Shown piece by piece: positions 34,901 through 46,111 of a stretch of 64,000 nt of DNA. The first letter of the stretch is position 1; each line of letters starts with the position of its first letter. The notes beneath the pieces were generated by a model that saw nothing but the letters and a program-made list of their open reading frames with translations, did no database searches and was not told the origin of the DNA. A program made the translations under genes and the position numbers. This stretch comes from Limonium bicolor (lineage: Eukaryota; Streptophyta; Magnoliopsida; Caryophyllales; Plumbaginaceae): contig CM041780.1 of NCBI GenBank assembly GCA_023374045.1, positions 32,792,337 to 32,856,336 of the forward strand, written 5' to 3'.

Positions 34901-35378
34901 TCAGGATAGGCAGAAATCATACGCCGATGTGCGCAGATGTGACCTGGAGTTCACCGTGGGCGATCAGGTATTTCTTAGAGTATCCCCCATGAAGGGAGTG
35001 TTTCATTTTGGCCAGAAAGGCAAGTTGAGCCCGAAATATGTGGGGCCTTATGTTGTGACGGAGCGGATAGGCCCGGTAGCTTACAGGCTAGATTTACCTG
35101 CTAAGTTGGGCAAGGTACACGATGTATTTCATGTGTCCTAGTTGAAGAAATATATGTCTCATCCGTCTCATGTACTTCAGCCTGAGAGGCTAACTTTAGA
35201 GCCGACCATGCGATCAGTGGAGACTCCCGTACGGATTCTGGACACTAAGACTCGAGACACTCGCCATAAGTATGTGAGACTGGTGAAGGTTCTCTAGTCT
35301 AACCAAGACGTTGAGGAGGCCACTTGGGAGATGGAAGATAAGATGAAGGCGAAGTACCCGTCATTGTTTACTTCTTAG
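31930..35378 (+). pseudogene. pol: pol of element B: protease, RT, RNase H, integrase, chromodomain-like tail
   Basis: Replication polyprotein of a Tekay/Del-type chromovirus. Protease similarity begins near 32080 (TFPVNG); the catalytic motif reads YSGASH, with Tyr (32119-32121) in place of the active-site Asp. The reverse transcriptase follows (32600-33500, [11 protein letters not shown] at about 33115). RNase H keeps YCDASG, DLELG, YSDHKS and VVAD (33550-33890). Integrase has the His/Cys zinc region (HCSTTSIHPG...CLTCQ), MDFV, SDRD and SERT acidic residues (34130-34660). The C-terminal LVKVL...EEATWEME region (35278-35335) is chromodomain-like, ending at TAG 35376. TAG stops lie at 32428, 33991, 34444, 35139 and 35295, and a single-base loss in an A run near 34507 shifts the frame. 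This copy is dead. Confidence 0.92.
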
Positions 35379-35685
35379 TTTTTGTATGTATAGGGTACGG
35401 GGCGTACCCCTATTTTAAGGGGGGTAGAGCCGTTTCGGTTATGTGTGTACGACATGTATTTAAATACATCGTCTATGTTATGTTGTTATGTTGTTACCTT
35501 GTTATGTTACAGACCGTTGTGTATGAATGATGTTTTGTTGTTTGGACTTTGTGTCCGGTGCTATGTAAGTATGTTGTTAATGTTGTTATGGAAGTATTGT
35601 TGTATAAGTATTCCCCGTGTTTTAATATATAGGACATGTGCGAAGTATGAACTTTGGGGACAAAGTTCTTTTAAGGGGGGTAGAT
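35379..35685 (+). other. 3' untranslated region and polypurine tracts of element B
   Basis: It contains two AAGGGGGGTAGA tracts: one at 35417-35429, soon after pol, and the functional one at 35673-35685, directly before the 3' LTR. The hairpin GAACTTTG-GGGA-CAAAGTTC (35649-35668) precedes the second. Both features recur in A and E. Confidence 0.8.
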
Positions 35686-38600
35686 TGAAATACCCCAAAC
35701 CCTTATATGTTATTTAAACATTAAAATACTGTATATTAAGACTAAAAAGAGTCTAAGAAACATTAGTAAACAATTTAAACCATAGAAAACACAATTAAAT
35801 ACCTTAAGGTCAATTTGGGCGAAAATGTGCTCTAAGCTTGGGATAGTTTTGGCTAAGACGTAATGAGCTTACCAAAACCTTATTTATATATTAATGAACA
35901 TATTAAACCAATTACCAAAGAAAACCAAGCTTGAACACAAGTTAAAACATAAAATGTGCTTTAAGGAGTCTTAAAGCACATTTTTGAAAAATTGTCTTGT
36001 AAATGGGTTTTGAATGGCTAAATGTCATCATTACTCTTTAATTAACATGTGTACTACTTAGTATCACATTAGGATGTCTAAATAAATGGGAAATCAAAAA
36101 TTTCATAAAGATGTGCCTTGTTTTGGTGAATAGTAACTAAAATAAGCTAGTTTATAACATAAGTCAAATAAGTAATTTAATTGGTCAACTAAGACCAAAA
36201 TACCCCTAAACACATTAAGGGGGCCGGTTTTCTTGATGACTCACCACACTTAAACAAAAAAATAAGCTAAGTAAAGTAATAAAGTAGAAAGTACTATTTG
36301 CTTTACTACTTAAATATCTACACTATCAAACTTATCTTCATTCTCTCATTTCTCTTCATTTCCCATGTCTTCTACCTTCCTTCTTTCTCTCTTTCATGGT
36401 TGCTACAGCACACCACTATTCACCACCTTCAATCTCTTGTAATTCCTAGCTCCCTTTACCAAATCAAAAACCAAGACCACCATTCTCTTTGTCTTGCCAA
36501 GCTCTTCAACTTCATCCTTTCAAAACTCCAAGAGCTACATTTCGGTGCCAAGATAAGTCTCCATGAGAGGAGCTTGAGCTCATCTTTTTACATATCATTG
36601 TTCTCCTTTGCTTCAAGGTAAGGAAACTTAAAGAAAAACAACATTTCCTCCATGATTTTATGTTCACCGAAAATCTCCATTAATGGTGTCTTTACCTTGC
36701 TTTGTTCTAGCTTCATTCCAATCCTTCAAGGACTAGGTGGAGTCCTCTCTTTCTACCTATCCAAACTCTCTTTCATTTCCAAGGTAAAACAATCATCCTA
36801 ATGTTCTAAGACAATATATGTAACTAGGGTTTATAATGAGATGAAGCATAAAGCTTGAATACTCATTACATTGTTTGTATATTGATTAGAAGTTGACAAG
36901 CAAATAAAAGCCTTGTCGATTTAGTCAAGGAAACAAGAAAGAAGTTTGTGAGGAAAAGAGGTAAATGTGTTAACCTAATGTAATTTAAAGCCTTAGGAGA
37001 AATGAGCTTATATTGCTTATTAAAACTACTTAAGGGACCAATGGTGAATGACCTAGTAAATGTTCTCAAGGAGACTATTAAAGGGCATATGAGTTGTTGT
37101 ATGTATTTGCAGGTCAAAGGCAAATATATTGTGGGAAATTCAGTGTTTATGATTTCTGCATTTTAAGGGCCTAAGAGCCATGTTATTTAAGGGCCTAAGT
37201 GCCAAGCAATTTAAATAATGCACTATATTGTTATGTAGTGTAGTTTGATGAAGTTTTGTGTATAAGAATGCTCTTGATGAATCTAAGTGTTCTTGAATGT
37301 TTAATGGTGAAAACTTTGAGTTTTGGTGTAACAAGATGCTAGGAGAACCCATGTCGAAATTTAGATAATGTATAAGATGTTTTAGGTGTTTAAAATGAGT
37401 TTGGTGAGTTCGGAAGTGTTTAGAGTGATTAAGTGTTCTATTAGTGAAAGAAACATGCATTAAGGAATTCTAAGATGTAATAAGGACTTAGGCAATGTTT
37501 TAGAGGATTTAGAATGCAAGTGAGTGTTTTGGGATACTTCAAGATCATGGTGAGATTGTGTTTAGGACTTGTACAATGTTGATGAACAAGGAAGAAGTAA
37601 TGTATTGCATGAAGAAGCTATAAACTTGTGGAGATATTTAAGGAGTTGGTTAGGAAGTAAAGATGCTTGGGAGAAAAAATAGGTAAGTGTTAGGAAATTT
37701 GGTAAGAAATGAGTAAGTGTATAAGGAGATAGAAAATGAGTTTTATGGATGTTGTATGAGAGTATCAGTGTGCCAAATTGTGTTAGAACACATTAGAAGG
37801 TTTAAGGAAAAGTTTGGAGAAGATTTAACAATTTTTGGGCATGTTCTGGTGTCGTCCGACGCAGGGGACCGACTCAAGGTTGGGTCGGACGGCCTCTGTA
37901 AGACACCAGTAAGTGGTTCTGGAACGGTCTGACCCAGGGGACTTGGGTCGGACATGGGTCGGTCAGGTGAGTTGTAAAAGACGGAAAAATTGCTGGAATG
38001 GTCAGACCTAGAGGACTTAGGTCGGACATGGGTCGGACGAAGTGGGGTTTTCAAATCCAAGAATTTCTGGAAGGGTCCGACCCAGTTGGTTGGGTCGGAC
38101 GGTGGGTCGGTCTGACCCAAAACATAAAAAAAACAGAAAGGAATATGACTTATGTAATTAACCATAGGGGTATAATGAAGGTAACCAAGGATAAGCTTGG
38201 GCATTAAAACATGTCATATAATCATGTAAAATGCTTAGTAAAATTTGAAGTTAAGTAAGTTAATTAACCGACGTTATTAATCATGTATAGGAGTGACCTA
38301 CGGTGGAAACTAGTCGAAGCAAGGACCAAGGTATGGTTTTCTTGCAGTCTGTTGCCTACCGGTTTACACCGGCTTGTGTGTTGTTTGTTTTTCTGTGTGC
38401 TTATGACCTTGTATGACTTAAGTCATGTAACGAGTTTACAGTTGTTTATATTATGGTGTTGTTAAGATGTGACTCATTTCCCTTGTGTGTGTCTAACAAG
38501 ACTTAACCACTTGTTGTGATTTGTTTATTGAGTTCATTGTTGAACATCTAACAAGTGCTAACCGGGGAGTGAGGAGTCCGGTAGTTCCGACCACGCGTGT

Positions 38601-39505
38601 GAGTATGGGAGTCGATGTCATAACCGGTTCGATTCCCTTTGTATGTTATGGTTGTTTTCCATTTTGGTTTTCAACCTTCCCTTTAGCTTATCCAAGGATA
38701 TTTTACTGACTCACGTCGGGCCACAGGGGCATACTATGTTTTGTTCGGTGTGCTTGGATCACTATATCCGACGCACCTTTGTGTTAAGTTATTCGTCTAA
38801 TTTAACAGGACAGTAACGAGTTATGTAACGAGCTTAGCATGAGTTTGGCAACATTCTCTAGGCTCTCCGTGTGATCTAATTGTGTCGGTTCGTTTCCTAA
38901 AAGGATTCGTTCTTGTATGTTATGTGTGATGTTGTTATGCAATACTCTTGCTATGATATATATGTTGTATGTTTAAAATGAATGCCATGTTATCATGACA
39001 AATAGTTGCGCGTATCCCGGTAGCCGATGGGCTGCGCGTTAACCATACCAGCCAAGGGTTGCTGACCCCCTCGGGGGCTCCATATTTATATTGCAGGATG
39101 AGGATCGAGGAAGCGGAATGGCTGTAGATTCTAGGTCGTAGAAATACTTTTGGTTATTTTTGGATGTTGAGCCCGGGATGCGCCTGTGCTCCCGTGGCGT
39201 TATATTTTGGTACCGTTAATGTTAACAGTAGCGGTTGTGGACTGTTAAAGTGGCAGATTACAGTTTACAGCTTACAGTGACATTGTAATGTAAATACTCG
39301 GTATGGTTGGTAATGTATATATGTATGGATGTTAGTACCTAATGCTCAGGAGTCTGGTCATCAGACCGGTACACTTGTATTTATTCTGCCTTGTTAACCA
39401 TGTGGGTGGTTAATGGCGTTGTAGCACCGAACCGTTTAGTTATTGTTTAGTTGTTATTTCCGCTGCGATTTTAATTATTGTTAAGTGCGTAGTAGGGGTG
39501 TTACA
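35686..39505 (+). repeat. 3' LTR of element B
   Basis: An uninterrupted 3,820-bp LTR from TGAAATACCCC to GTGTTACA. It shows the empty target site of element C near 38150 and carries the GTCCGACCCA array at 37850-38118. No protein is recognised; the ORFs are shared with the 5' LTR. Confidence 0.93.
37850..38118. repeat. inverted-repeat array, 3' LTR copy of B
   Basis: Counterpart of 19330-19605. Several arms have picked up mutations (for example TCAGACCTA for TCCGACCCA), some on one arm only. Confidence 0.85.
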
Positions 39506-39510
39506 CTCAC
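39506..39510. repeat. right target-site duplication of element B
   Basis: CTCAC, identical to 17167-17171. Confidence 0.9.
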
Positions 39511-39657
39511 ATACTCGATGAACCTCCATTATGATGCTTAATTTACTATGTAATGATACTGAGTGGTTGATGTGTTGTATGTTATTGTACCTTGTATTAT
39601 TGTTGCGTGTATATAATCAATCGCATGTATACGATCGGTAGCTTGTGGGTTGCGCGT
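39511..39657 (+). repeat. fragment 3 of old LTR-like sequence X
   Basis: It continues the sequence broken at 17171. The same order is seen in E after GACTCAC (45560-45720), including the TGCATCTAATCAAC/TATATAATCAATCGC segment. It ends abruptly where element D starts. Confidence 0.55.
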
Positions 39658-41545
39658 TGAAATACCCCGAAATTTAAAATAGTGATTGATTAGGATAATT
39701 AAGATTTTAGAGGCTTAATTACACCTAAATAAACTTGAAGGAACAAATCCCGAAGAAAACGGATCCTTAAAATGGATTAAAAGCACAAACGAACCTTAAA
39801 GCACGTTTTCCGAAGAAACCGGGAAAGCGTGACTTTAAGCGGGTTAAATAGACCCGTGATAATATTTAGTGAATCAAATGTCTATATTTAGACATTAGTG
39901 AAGGTCTAAAACCAATAAAATTAATTAAATGAGAAAATTCCGGAAAACGGGTTCCGGTTAGTAAGTAATGTAAAAAAAACGAGTAGTAGTGGGGTGTGAA
40001 GTGTAAGAAAGCTAAACTAATGTGTCCCTCTTTGAAAATAAAAATCAAAAATCTGTATGTGTGTGTTGGGGCAGGCTCACTCACTCCCCCCCCCCCTTTC
40101 TCTAATTGCTATTAGACACATAAAGACAAAACAATAAAAGAAAGGAAAAGAAAAAAAGTACAAAAGTAAAAATAAAACTCTCTCTCCTCTACCAGCCCTC
40201 TCTCACCGTACTCCCTCCTCCTCTTCTGAATTCTCTTCTTCCCTAAGCCTCTAATGGCTATTTGAAGCTTCTCATACAGCAGCCCCCTTCTCTCCTCTTG
40301 TTCAAGGCTTAAACCATCTCCAAGTCTTACAAAAACTGCACCATTGGATTCCCCTTGTCAAGGAGATCATATCCCTCCTTTCAAAAATCGAAAAGATTCA
40401 TTTCCATCTCCATAGCTGAAGCCCATTTGAAGGTTTGAGACCACCGTTGGAAGCCCCTTCATCACCTTGGTGTTTTGAGGTAAAAAGAAATCCAAAAATC
40501 CACTATTTCTATCTCTCATTTACATTATAAGAATTTCCAGATTTTGAACTTCTAGTGCCCTGTTCTCTAGCTGGTTTTTGGCTTCACTCTTGGGCTAGAA
40601 ATCTTGTTCTTTTGCTAGCCAAGAACTCCACTCATCCATTGGAAAGTAATGCCTCTTCTAAAACCTAAAACATGTCCTAAATTCTAGGTTAGTAAAAGGA
40701 TAGTTCCTAAGTTAGTGTTGTGATGTGTATGGCTGTAGCATTATTGATTCGGTGAAACAAGAACAAGAAGGAAGAAGGAAAGAGAAAGCAAAGAAGTAAA
40801 GTAAAGGAAGGAAAGAAAGAAAATTAGAAACACAAGGTAATTGCTCTTACCTTGAGCTATTTTGTATACCTTGATGTAACTGATTTTAAAGGCTTGAAAT
40901 GAGTAGTTTATATTGTTTTGAGTAGTAGTTATGTTGTAGTATAGTGAGAAAGAAAATTAATCTGTTTTGGAACCCTTAAAATATGAGTAAAAGCTTGGGA
41001 AATCCTTGGGGAATAAATGTGTATGTGTAGGAATATTTGTTATGTGTTAGTTTGTGGAATAATGTGGTGATTGTAAATGAATGGGTGAGCTGAACATTAT
41101 GTGTGGGCAAAGTGAAAATTATAGGGTAACCTCTGCCAAAATTTGTCTAGAAATTAGAAGACTTAAATGTGTAAGAAGAGGGAATAACCTAGGTAATAAC
41201 TCGGTGTGTTTTTAGTGCTTGTTGTGGAGGTTAATCACTTTGAAACAGATTTGGAAAGGAGCTAAGTAATGAAGTAGAGTATGGGATAGGATAATGCAAT
41301 TTGAATGCTAGTAATGACATTAGTTGAGAGAGTATTGGAAGGTAAAAGTTAGAACAAAAATCTGTAGCATTGAAGAAACAAAAACTAGTATAGGTGCTCG
41401 AATGAAGATGAGGAAATTGTATAAATTGACATAGGAAGGAGTAATGAGGGTAGTGAATGAACTAAGGTGGTTTAGAAGGTCTAATTAGTGTCAAAACATG
41501 TTAGATTACTTGTAGGAAGATTAGGGAAGTAATGAGTAAAGAAAG
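39658..41545 (+). mobile_element. element D: partial LTR related to element A
   Basis: It starts TGAAATACCCCGAAA. The segment around 39745-39850 (CGAAGAAAACGGATCC, AAAGCACGTTTTCCGA, GCGTGACTTTAAG) matches the minus strand of A's LTR at about 4985-5110, so D belongs to a lineage near A but on the other strand. A pyrimidine-rich leader lies near 40175-40260. D is cut at 41545 by element E, and its remainder would lie beyond the window. No gene. Confidence 0.7.
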
Positions 41546-44500
41546 TGAAATACCCCAAACCTAAGTATTCTAAGTAAACATCAATTTATGATGTAGTAAG
41601 GCTAAAATATGTCTTAGAAAGATTGGTAGACAATTTAAACCAACGAAAACACAAGAAAACGCCTTAAGGGCAATTTGGCCAAAAACGTGCTCTAAGCTTT
41701 GAGTGACTTTGATTAGCACCCAAATACCATTATAAGACTTTAGAAATATGCTAATGGACATTTTAAATCAATTACCAAAGACAACCAAGCTCAAAAACAA
41801 GCTTAAACACAAAATGTGCTTTAAGACTCCTTAAAGCACCTTTTTGAGAAATTGTCTTAGAAATGGGTTTTGAGTGGCTAAATGCCCATGATTACATCTT
41901 AATCAACATGTGTGCTAATTAGTATCACATTAGGAAGTCTAAATCAATGGAAAACCAAAAATTTCACAAATATGTGCACTAATTTGTGAATAGTAACAAA
42001 ATAGTGCCTAGTTTAGTCTTTAGTCAACTAAGTCAAATTAAATGGTCAAACAAGACCATAAATATCTCCAACTATAAGAGGGGGCCAGTTTTCTTATGTG
42101 GGGAGTCACCACATGACTAAGCAATTAAAGGAAAAGAAGAGGAAAAAAAAGTAAAGGTACTATTTGCTTTATAAAACAAATATCTCCTTATAAGCTACCA
42201 TTCTTCTTCTCTCTCTTCATTTCTCTTCTTCCCATCGGTTTCTCCTGCATCCTCTCTTCCCCATTCACGTAAGAGCAGCCTCCATTGTTGCCTCACCTTC
42301 ATTTGTCCATAACTTACTCATTTTAGCTCCAAATCAAAAACTAAACACATATTATTCTTAGTTAGCTCAAGCTGTAGCTTTCTATCTTTTCAAATCCTTC
42401 AAAGCTCCATTTCGGTGCCAAGTGAAAAATCCATTGAGGGAGGAAAGTCAAGTTTGAAGAGCTCTTTTGGTTCTCCATTCATCCAAGGTAATGAAAGTGG
42501 AAGAAAAATCAACTTCCCTTCATTTTTCTACATGTCCGAAAATTCAATCTTGTGAGGGTTTTGTTTCACACCTTGAAATAGCTTGTTTTGATCACCAAGG
42601 ACTAGTGGAGGTCCCTCTTGATTCATGCCCAAGTCTACTTTGAGACTTCAAAGGTAATCATCCACTTTTATACCTTAAAACACATTTTTAACCTAGGTTT
42701 TCATTCCTTAAGGTTAGTGTGTTGTTTAGTACTCATTGGAGTCATTGAATATTGATTAGAACATTGGCAAGGGAAATTAAAATGTTGGCCGAGATTTCCA
42801 AGGGAAGAAGCCTAAGGAGAAACTTGAGAGAAACTTGAGAAAAACAAGGTAAATTGCTCACCTAATGGTGGTTTAAGTTTTAAGGGATAAGTTTTAGGTG
42901 AGTACTAATGTAGCTTAAAGCTTACATTAGGTAATGGGTTATATTACCTACGAAAAAGAATTTAAACAAGTTTATGAACTTATGATTAAGGAGCCAATGG
43001 AAATGAGTTAGTAAGATAAGCTTAAGGTGAATTAAGAGAACACTTATATTGCTATGGGAGCATTGTTGTGTGTATTTGCAGGTTGAAAGCTTTTATATGT
43101 GGGAAATTCAGTGTTTAAGTTTAAGTCATTTAAGGGCCTAAGAGCCATGTCATTTAAGAGCCTTAGTGCTATGCAATTTAAGATTTTTGCATTATATCGA
43201 GTTTAATGTGAATGAGTTGATTTGGGTGGGAAAATATGATGAGAAAGAACTTGATGTGTGTGAGATGGTTGAATGAGGAAAATAATGCTTATGTGCATGA
43301 TAATATACTAGAGGAGCTATGGCGAAATTAGAGTAGGAAACAAGTGTTTAAGTGATGGTTATGATTTAATATGACCTAGGGTTTACTAGGAGACATTAAA
43401 AAGGAATTTGAGTGGAAAAGAGTTAATTAAGGAGTTCTTAAGGTTTAGTATGGCCTAGAGATGTCTAGGAGGAATTAGAGGATTGGTGGGTGTATTAAAC
43501 ACACCAAAATCATTGTATGAGGAATGTTAAGACTTGAGGAAATAATGTATAATGTTTTGAGGTGATTTAGGTATGAACTTGAGAATATAACAATGAGAGG
43601 GTATGATCATGAGAATGGTGAGTGAATTGGGAAAAGGAGATGGAAATGTCTAAGGAGGGTGTAGCATGGACAAGGTAAATGAAGAACAATGTTATGGTGT
43701 TAAGTAGATGAGAGGAAATGTATAGGTAAGTTCATGAGTTTATGTTGATGAGTAACAAATGGAAAAGAGAGGAACTTGTGCATGGAGATACAAGATGACT
43801 TGAGGAAGTTTTGGAAAATGAACTGAAGATGGAAAAATGATGTTTATGAAGTGGTCAATCTGTCAAGGAGGGAACACTTGGGTTGGTTGAAGTTTTGGTG
43901 AGGCTACAAGTTGGAAATGTAAGGAATTATGTGATAAGTGTTAGGAATTTCTTGTAAGGATTGAGGAAATGGTTAAGGAGGTTTTATAGGATGTTCTAAG
44001 GTGAGTTTAAGCGCCTATATGGTATTAAGACATAATGGGACACTTGTGGAAGAGTATGGAATTCAAAGAACAATTTAAGAGAAAAATCTGTAATGGACCG
44101 ACCCAGGGTCCGACCAAGTTTTGGGTCGGTCGGACCATGTTAAGCCAGCCAGAATATCTCTGGACTGAACCGACCCAGAGGGTTTTGGGTCGGTCGGCTT
44201 AGCTTTGGGTCGGTCGGGCAAAAAATTCAACGTAGAAAGTGGACTCTGGGATGGAGCGACCCAGAAGGTTTGGGTCGGTCGGTTTAGCTTTGGGTCGGAT
44301 GGGTGATTTTCAAAAGACGGAAAAATTTATGTGGTGGACCGACCCATAAGGTTGGGTCGGTCGTGGGTCGGTCAGAGGGAATTGTTCGAACCAGAAAATT
44401 ACTGGAACGGACCGACCCAGGGGTTGGGTCGGTCGGTGGGTCGGTCGACCCTTAAGACTTTAAAAAAAAGAAAGAAACCCTAAGAGAGTTTAGTGGTATT

Positions 44501-46080
44501 AATTGTACCCCATTAAGTGGGCAATGATGATTAGGAATATAAAGACCTAAGGGATTAAGCAAGTATAAACTTAAATGTTTAAGGTTAAGTATGTAAGATT
44601 AAGTTTTAAAACTTAAGAGGTGTTAGGTGGGGATCTTTGATGGCTAAGTAAGTTAAATAATTTGAGTTAAGTTAAGAAATTAACCTCCCGATTCAATTAA
44701 TGTTTTAGGGTTTGAGTAAGTGGAACTCCGGAGGAGAGTAAGCAACCGAACGACCAACGGTGAACGGTACAGTTCTTCTTGTGACCTGCTTGCTAACGAG
44801 GTGTCCCTCAGCTTGTGTGCTATTTGTTTTTGTGTGCTCACTAAACAAGATAAAGCATGCAACTGGAACATTATGTTTATTGTATTGTTGTGTGATGCTT
44901 GAAAACTAACACAACTTACCGTGAGAACCTACTAACTAACGTTTAGTAAGGAATCATGTGAGACTAAGGAACACTCCCTAATATTAGTTTGTTAAAAACC
45001 GAAAGAGGTTTAACCAACAAACATTGTCTTAAGACTTCTACTAACTGGTACTTGGGGGAGTGAGGAACCCGGGGCTGACTCCAGTCATGCATGCTAAGGA
45101 AGGGGGTCGGTATCTAAAGCAGATCCGACTTCCGCTTAAGGACTTGTCTTCGGACTTGTAGCCTAGGGTCGGTTGACCGGCTCAGCTACATTGGACATCC
45201 AGTCCAAGGTAGGTGGCATTAAGATGGCGTGGGGGGGATCTAGCCTACATCCACAACAATTTAAGAATTTTGTTTATTGTCGGTAAGTGACCTGCTGCTG
45301 GCTAGGGTTAACCAAGCCCTACGAAAATAAACAACGAACTAAGGGCTAACCAGTTCTAATGAGAGAACGGTTGGCATATATAAGATAAGGTTGAGATAAG
45401 TTGCAACCATTCCTATTTTAAGGATGGTTTGTATTATAAGACTGAGATAAGCTACTTCCATTCCCTTTTAAAGGATGGTTGTTTTCTAAGACTAAGATTG
45501 AGGTAAAATAAAGATGGACTAAGATTAAAAGGAAACGTAACTTAAGGAGTGAAATGATTGACTCACTAATTAAGGGAACACATTTAAGTCGTTCATTGTG
45601 TTTGAACTTCGATTGTTCATAATTGGTTTGTTGTTTATTGTACTTTCTATTATGTTGTGCATCTAATCAACCTCCGTGCTATCGACAATTAGTCATCGTA
45701 GCCACGTTAGCTTGGGGGCCATGAGAGGATCGTACCAGCATTCGTGCTGACCCCCTTTGGGGGCTGTTTTTACTACACAGGTGAACGTCAGAAGGCGGCC
45801 GTCACGAGAGTAAGATGAGGGAGACATGTTACGGGTTAAGTGTGGCCTACAAGTTGTGCATGTACACTCGTATGGCAATTTGAGTTAGTAAGATGTATAG
45901 GATGTGAGGGGATTGTAAGAGGGATATGTATTTGGTTAAGACTTGTAAGTACTAATGTTCGGTATATTCTGTTAGTCAGACTGTGGCAAGGTCCTGGAAT
46001 GTATATGAATCCGCTGCAATGTTGTATTTATGGTGATAAGTTTGAGATAACCACGTTTGGATTTAGATGGGGTGTTACCA
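41546..46080 (+). repeat. first LTR of element E
   Basis: About 4.5 kb, matching 51263-55691. TATA-like TTTATAA sequences are near 42168 and a CT-rich leader near 42205-42260. It has about 95 bp near 42268-42375 that the second LTR lacks. Confidence 0.88.
44096..44455. repeat. array of GACCGACCCA/TGGGTCGGTC inverted repeats in E LTR
   Basis: Five units spaced about 60-90 bp apart, each with a left arm like GACCGACCCA and one or two right arms like TGGGTCGGTCGG. It is homologous in position and design to B's array, but the arms have TCGGTC where B has TCGGAC. Confidence 0.85.
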
Positions 46081-46084
46081 AAAG

Positions 46085-46111
46085 TGGTATCAGAGCGCAG
46101 TTACGCTCTGA
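46085..46111 (+). other. first primer binding site of E with hairpin
   Basis: TGGTATCAGAGC at 46085-46096. TCAGAGCG (46090-46097) pairs with CGCTCTGA (46104-46111). Confidence 0.85.

Larger units (their letters stand above)
17172..39505 (+). mobile_element. element B: Tekay/Del-like Ty3/gypsy retrotransposon carrying an AlkB gene
   Basis: It has the full structure: 5' LTR (17172-29339, split by element C), tRNA-Met primer site (29345), gag (29559-30949), AlkB ORF (31150-31812), protease-RT-RNase H-integrase-chromodomain-like pol (about 31930-35378), polypurine tract (35673), 3' LTR (35686-39505), and an exact CTCAC duplication. Protein order, the long LTRs and the C-terminal LVKVL...EEATWE motif place it in the plant chromovirus lineage Tekay/Del. 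Gag and pol contain seven TAG stops and one frameshift, so this copy cannot make its own proteins. The AlkB ORF is unbroken. Confidence 0.93.
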
